Below the pieces are notes generated by a model. It searched no databases. It had not been told where the DNA came from and was given only the letters and a program-made list of their open reading frames with translations. From positions 454,302 to 518,301 of the forward strand of contig NZ_JAMBOH010000001.1 in NCBI RefSeq assembly GCF_023715505.1: a stretch of 64,000 nucleotides of DNA, read 5' to 3'. Source of the DNA: Neobacillus cucumis (lineage in GTDB: Bacteria; Bacillota; Bacilli; Bacillales_B; DSM-18226). A program made the position numbers and the translations under genes. Shown piece after piece: positions 63,371 to 64,000 of the stretch (the stretch's first letter is position 1; each line of letters starts with the position of its first letter).

Positions 63371-63409
63371 CCTTCTTGAAGTAAACTGCCCTTTAGTTGA
63401 AGAAGAATT
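63371..63409 (-). repeat. Terminator repeat, short copy
   Basis: Only the last part, AACTAAAGGGCAGTTTACTTCAAGAAGG in pieces, abutting the stop of the gene at 63408. Confidence 0.55.
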
Positions 63410-63740
63410 ATCCATCAGAAGGCTTATCTGGCTCAAAGTGGGATAACCAATTCTCGTAATAATCATTCCCTTTTTCCTTCCAGAACACCACAGCAGGGTA
63501 TTTAGGAATTTGCTTCATAAGTTCATTTGCCGTTGTTTCTCCGAAGTCCCTAATAAAAACTTTCTTATCCAGAGGAAACGCTGAAATCTTGAATTTCTCC
63601 ATTTCAGCGTTAGTATAGCCTGCTATATCTCTTAACCAGAAGGCAGCAATTTCCTTACTTTGGCTAATAACAACTTGAACGATTTGAAATTTGAAATCAT
63701 CGCCTATTGCATATCCTTTTAGCTCTTTAACTGTTTTCAT
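63408..63740 (-). CDS. Hypothetical protein
   Basis: 110 residues, TAGGGGTTAAAGAACA ATG. Soluble; KTVKELKGYAIGDDFKFQIVQVVISQSKEIAAFWLRDIAGYTNAEM. Not recognised; not preceded by another gene on this strand inside the window apart from the intron. Confidence 0.65.
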   Translation of the reverse strand: MKTVKELKGYAIGDDFKFQIVQVVISQSKEIAAFWLRDIAGYTNAEMEKFKISAFPLDKKVFIRDFGETTANELMKQIPKYPAVVFWKEKGNDYYENWLSHFEPDKPSDG

Positions 63741-63799
63741 TGTTCTTTAACCCCTAATATTAAAGTCATAAAAATGTATTCGCTGCACGAACTTATTAC

Positions 63800-63875
63800 T
63801 CCTTCTTCCACTAAACTGCTCCGTTAGTCGAAGAAGAAAAGGAGCTGCAGCAGCAACCCCAATCTTTAACTATTG
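63800..63875 (-). repeat. Terminator repeat copy beside the group II intron
   Basis: In gene direction: GTTAAAGATTGGGGTTGCTGCTGCAGCTCC with TTTTC, CTTCGACTAACGGAGCAG. The intron ends directly before it, so the intron has inserted into or beside a terminator. Confidence 0.62.
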
Positions 63876-63879
63876 TTCG

Positions 63880-64000
63880 CAATAGGTAAGCATTTGAAGT
63901 TATCTCCAGCTTTTCCCCTGCTCCACACGGAACGTGATAGTTTCCCATCATTCCGCGTTCCATCTATCTATACATTGGTAAATTATAAGTTCCATGTTAC
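63880..64000 (-). mobile_element. Group II intron, 3' end (domain V and VI), running off the window
   Basis: 63925-63958 folds on the minus strand as a 34 nt group II domain V: a 9 bp lower helix, a 2 nt bulge (AC) on the 3' side, a 5 bp upper helix and a GAAA tetraloop, with a CGC triad near its 5' end as in class C introns. A domain VI-like segment follows (GGGGAAAAGCTGGAGATAAC). The rest, including any reverse transcriptase, lies beyond 64000. Confidence 0.75.

Noticed and set aside
56500..63875. Integron attC array
   Set aside because: The repeats lack the RYYYAAC/GTTRRRY arms of attC sites and no integron integrase is present.
27245..64000. Right attachment site and the rest of comGA
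   Set aside because: No frame with the remaining traffic-ATPase motifs (SGKTTT, Asp box, Walker B) was found in the window on either strand.
1..64000. tRNA, rRNA genes and CRISPR arrays
   Set aside because: No cloverleaf arms, rRNA strings or regularly spaced repeats were seen by eye; a covariance-model scan would settle the tRNA question.

Overview
The window comes from a low-GC Gram-positive spore former of the family Bacillaceae. The evidence is a gene order shared with the Bacillus subtilis efp-yqhT-yqhR-yqhQ-yqhP-yqhO / lipM / yqhL / gcvPB-gcvPA-gcvT / yqhH-yqhG / comGA region, a splB spore photoproduct lyase, and strong AGGAGG-type ribosome binding sites. A Neobacillus-like species is a guess from gene content only.

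Region 1 (1-7.0 kb, minus strand) is a System I cytochrome c maturation cluster: partial ccmA, two membrane/secreted accessory proteins, ccmH, ccmF, and a ccmE of the CxxxY type. It is followed by a diheme cytochrome c and a PCYCGC-family lipoprotein. The lipoprotein reading frame is crossed by a TGA exactly where relatives carry a Cys of a CxxC pair, with a SECIS-like hairpin directly downstream; it is the best candidate selenoprotein here.

Region 2 (7.1-26.6 kb) is conserved chromosome: efp, yqhT, yqhR, yqhQ, yqhP, yqhO, splB, an NlpC/P60 protein, a B12-dependent ribonucleotide reductase (nrdJ) split by a group I intron with a decayed homing endonuclease and preceded by paired NrdR boxes, lipM, yqhL, the glycine cleavage operon under a tandem glycine riboswitch, yqhH and yqhG.

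Region 3 (26.8-64 kb) starts where comGA is cut inside its Walker A motif. A large serine recombinase follows at once, and accessory DNA then runs to the end of the window; the rest of comGA is not seen. The first part (28.7-33.6 kb) is a plasmid- or satellite-like replication module (RepB-type primase, D5/P4-type helicase, AlpA-like DNA-binding protein). Next come a trypsin-like protease with two paralogous small Cys-tailed proteins, a resolvase with res-like repeats, and defence-type genes: a 1263-residue nuclease-STAND NTPase, a membrane-anchored Mrr-like nuclease, a GTPase with hydrophobic C-terminal helices, a second Mrr-like nuclease, and a J-domain protein lacking the HPD histidine. Broken genes (two resolvases or resolvase neighbours, a DNA ligase in two pieces) show repeated insertion and decay.

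The last part (55.6-64 kb) is a row of mostly single genes on the minus strand, many followed by a copy of a ~90 bp terminator-bearing repeat. It includes a MarR / FMN reductase / MFS efflux group with TTTAG-N4-CTAAA operators, and ends in the 3' end of a group II intron (complete domain V) that runs off the right edge.

No tRNA, rRNA or CRISPR array was recognised.
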